Origin: an uncultured Lachnospiraceae bacterium
Lineage (GTDB): Bacteria; Bacillota; Clostridia; Lachnospirales; Lachnospiraceae
Length of the DNA stretch: 64,000 nt
Reading direction: 5' to 3'
Assembly (NCBI GenBank): GCA_910587085.1
Contig: CAJUMC010000013.1
Coordinates: forward strand, 1-64,000
Shown here: positions 63,951 through 64,000 of the stretch, piece by piece
Position numbering within the stretch: position 1 is the first letter of the stretch
How the letters are laid out: every line of letters starts with the position of its first letter
Notes under the pieces: model-generated
What the model was told of the DNA's origin: nothing
Databases searched by the model: none
The model's input: the letters and a program-made list of their open reading frames with translations, nothing else
Program-made: the position numbers and the translations under genes

Positions 63951-64000
63951 ATGAAACCAGCAACCATACTGATCACCGGCGCTTCCCGCGGCATCGGCCG
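63951..64000 (+). CDS. SDR-family oxidoreductase, 5' end only
   Basis: The first 50 bases of a gene that runs off the window. They encode MKPATILITGASRGIGR, the Rossmann glycine motif (TGxxxGIG) of short-chain dehydrogenases/reductases. AAGGAG precedes the ATG. Substrate and length cannot be judged. Confidence 0.85.
   Translation, partial: MKPATILITGASRGIG

Overview
The window looks like a chromosomal segment of a Gram-positive, anaerobic, ancestrally spore-forming Clostridia, most likely Lachnospiraceae. The signs are strong AGGAGG ribosome binding sites, the sporulation signalling gene spoIIR, ftsEX next to a CdaR/PucR-type regulator, a stand-alone MsmX/UgpC-type ABC ATPase, a DUF1934-murI-ddl cluster, and a GC-rich core interrupted by AT-rich accessory patches. 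The family assignment is inference from gene content; no 16S gene is present.

Region 1 (1-2.3 kb) holds one secreted, Pro/Thr-linker protein of unknown function. Region 2 (2.4-19.4 kb, minus strand) is the S10-spc-alpha ribosomal superoperon from rpsJ to rplQ, with secY, adk, infA and rpoA. It has a consensus promoter at 19335-19363 and a terminator at 2434-2468. It lacks map between adk and infA. Several spacers are unusually long and carry hairpins or GC-rich tandem repeats. Region 3 (19.5-29.06 kb) holds an rRNA methyltransferase-like gene, a cytoplasmic GH26-like glycosidase, a small membrane protein, the ddl-murI-DUF1934 wall-precursor cluster, spoIIR, class II aldolase, and a hypothetical gene whose 5' end looks lost.

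Region 4 (about 29.08-34.8 kb) is an AT-richer accessory patch. It has a tyrosine phosphatase, two hypotheticals, and an operon of an M29-like metallopeptidase, a small helical protein and an ArsR-DUF2087 regulator. That operon's promoter overlaps a perfect 23-bp-arm inverted repeat, and a 44/45-bp tandem repeat array with a coding-like signature lies just upstream. Region 5 (34.8-44.6 kb) contains a small acidic protein, a PAP2 phosphatase and rpoC-rpoB; RpoB carries Asn where rifampicin-sensitive enzymes usually have His526. Region 6 (44.7-49.6 kb) has a metallophosphoesterase-rubrerythrin-rubredoxin fusion flanked by perfect 34-bp inverted repeats, then the purM-purN-purD operon.

Region 7 (49.6-55.6 kb) is a cell-envelope cluster: S41 protease, M23 peptidase with coiled coil, ftsX, ftsE, and a CdaR-type regulator. 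Region 8 (56-60 kb) is a second AT-rich patch. It has an alpha/beta hydrolase beside the decayed 3' end of a paralogue, a divergent TetR regulator, an Imm1-like orphan, and a PadR-DUF1700 pair with an operator-like palindrome. Region 9 (60-64 kb) has the MsmX/UgpC ATPase, a YitT membrane protein with a small partner, an LCP-like membrane protein and the first 50 bases of an SDR oxidoreductase.

No tRNA, rRNA, CRISPR array, intact insertion sequence or replication origin was recognised. All promoter, operator and terminator calls were made by eye.
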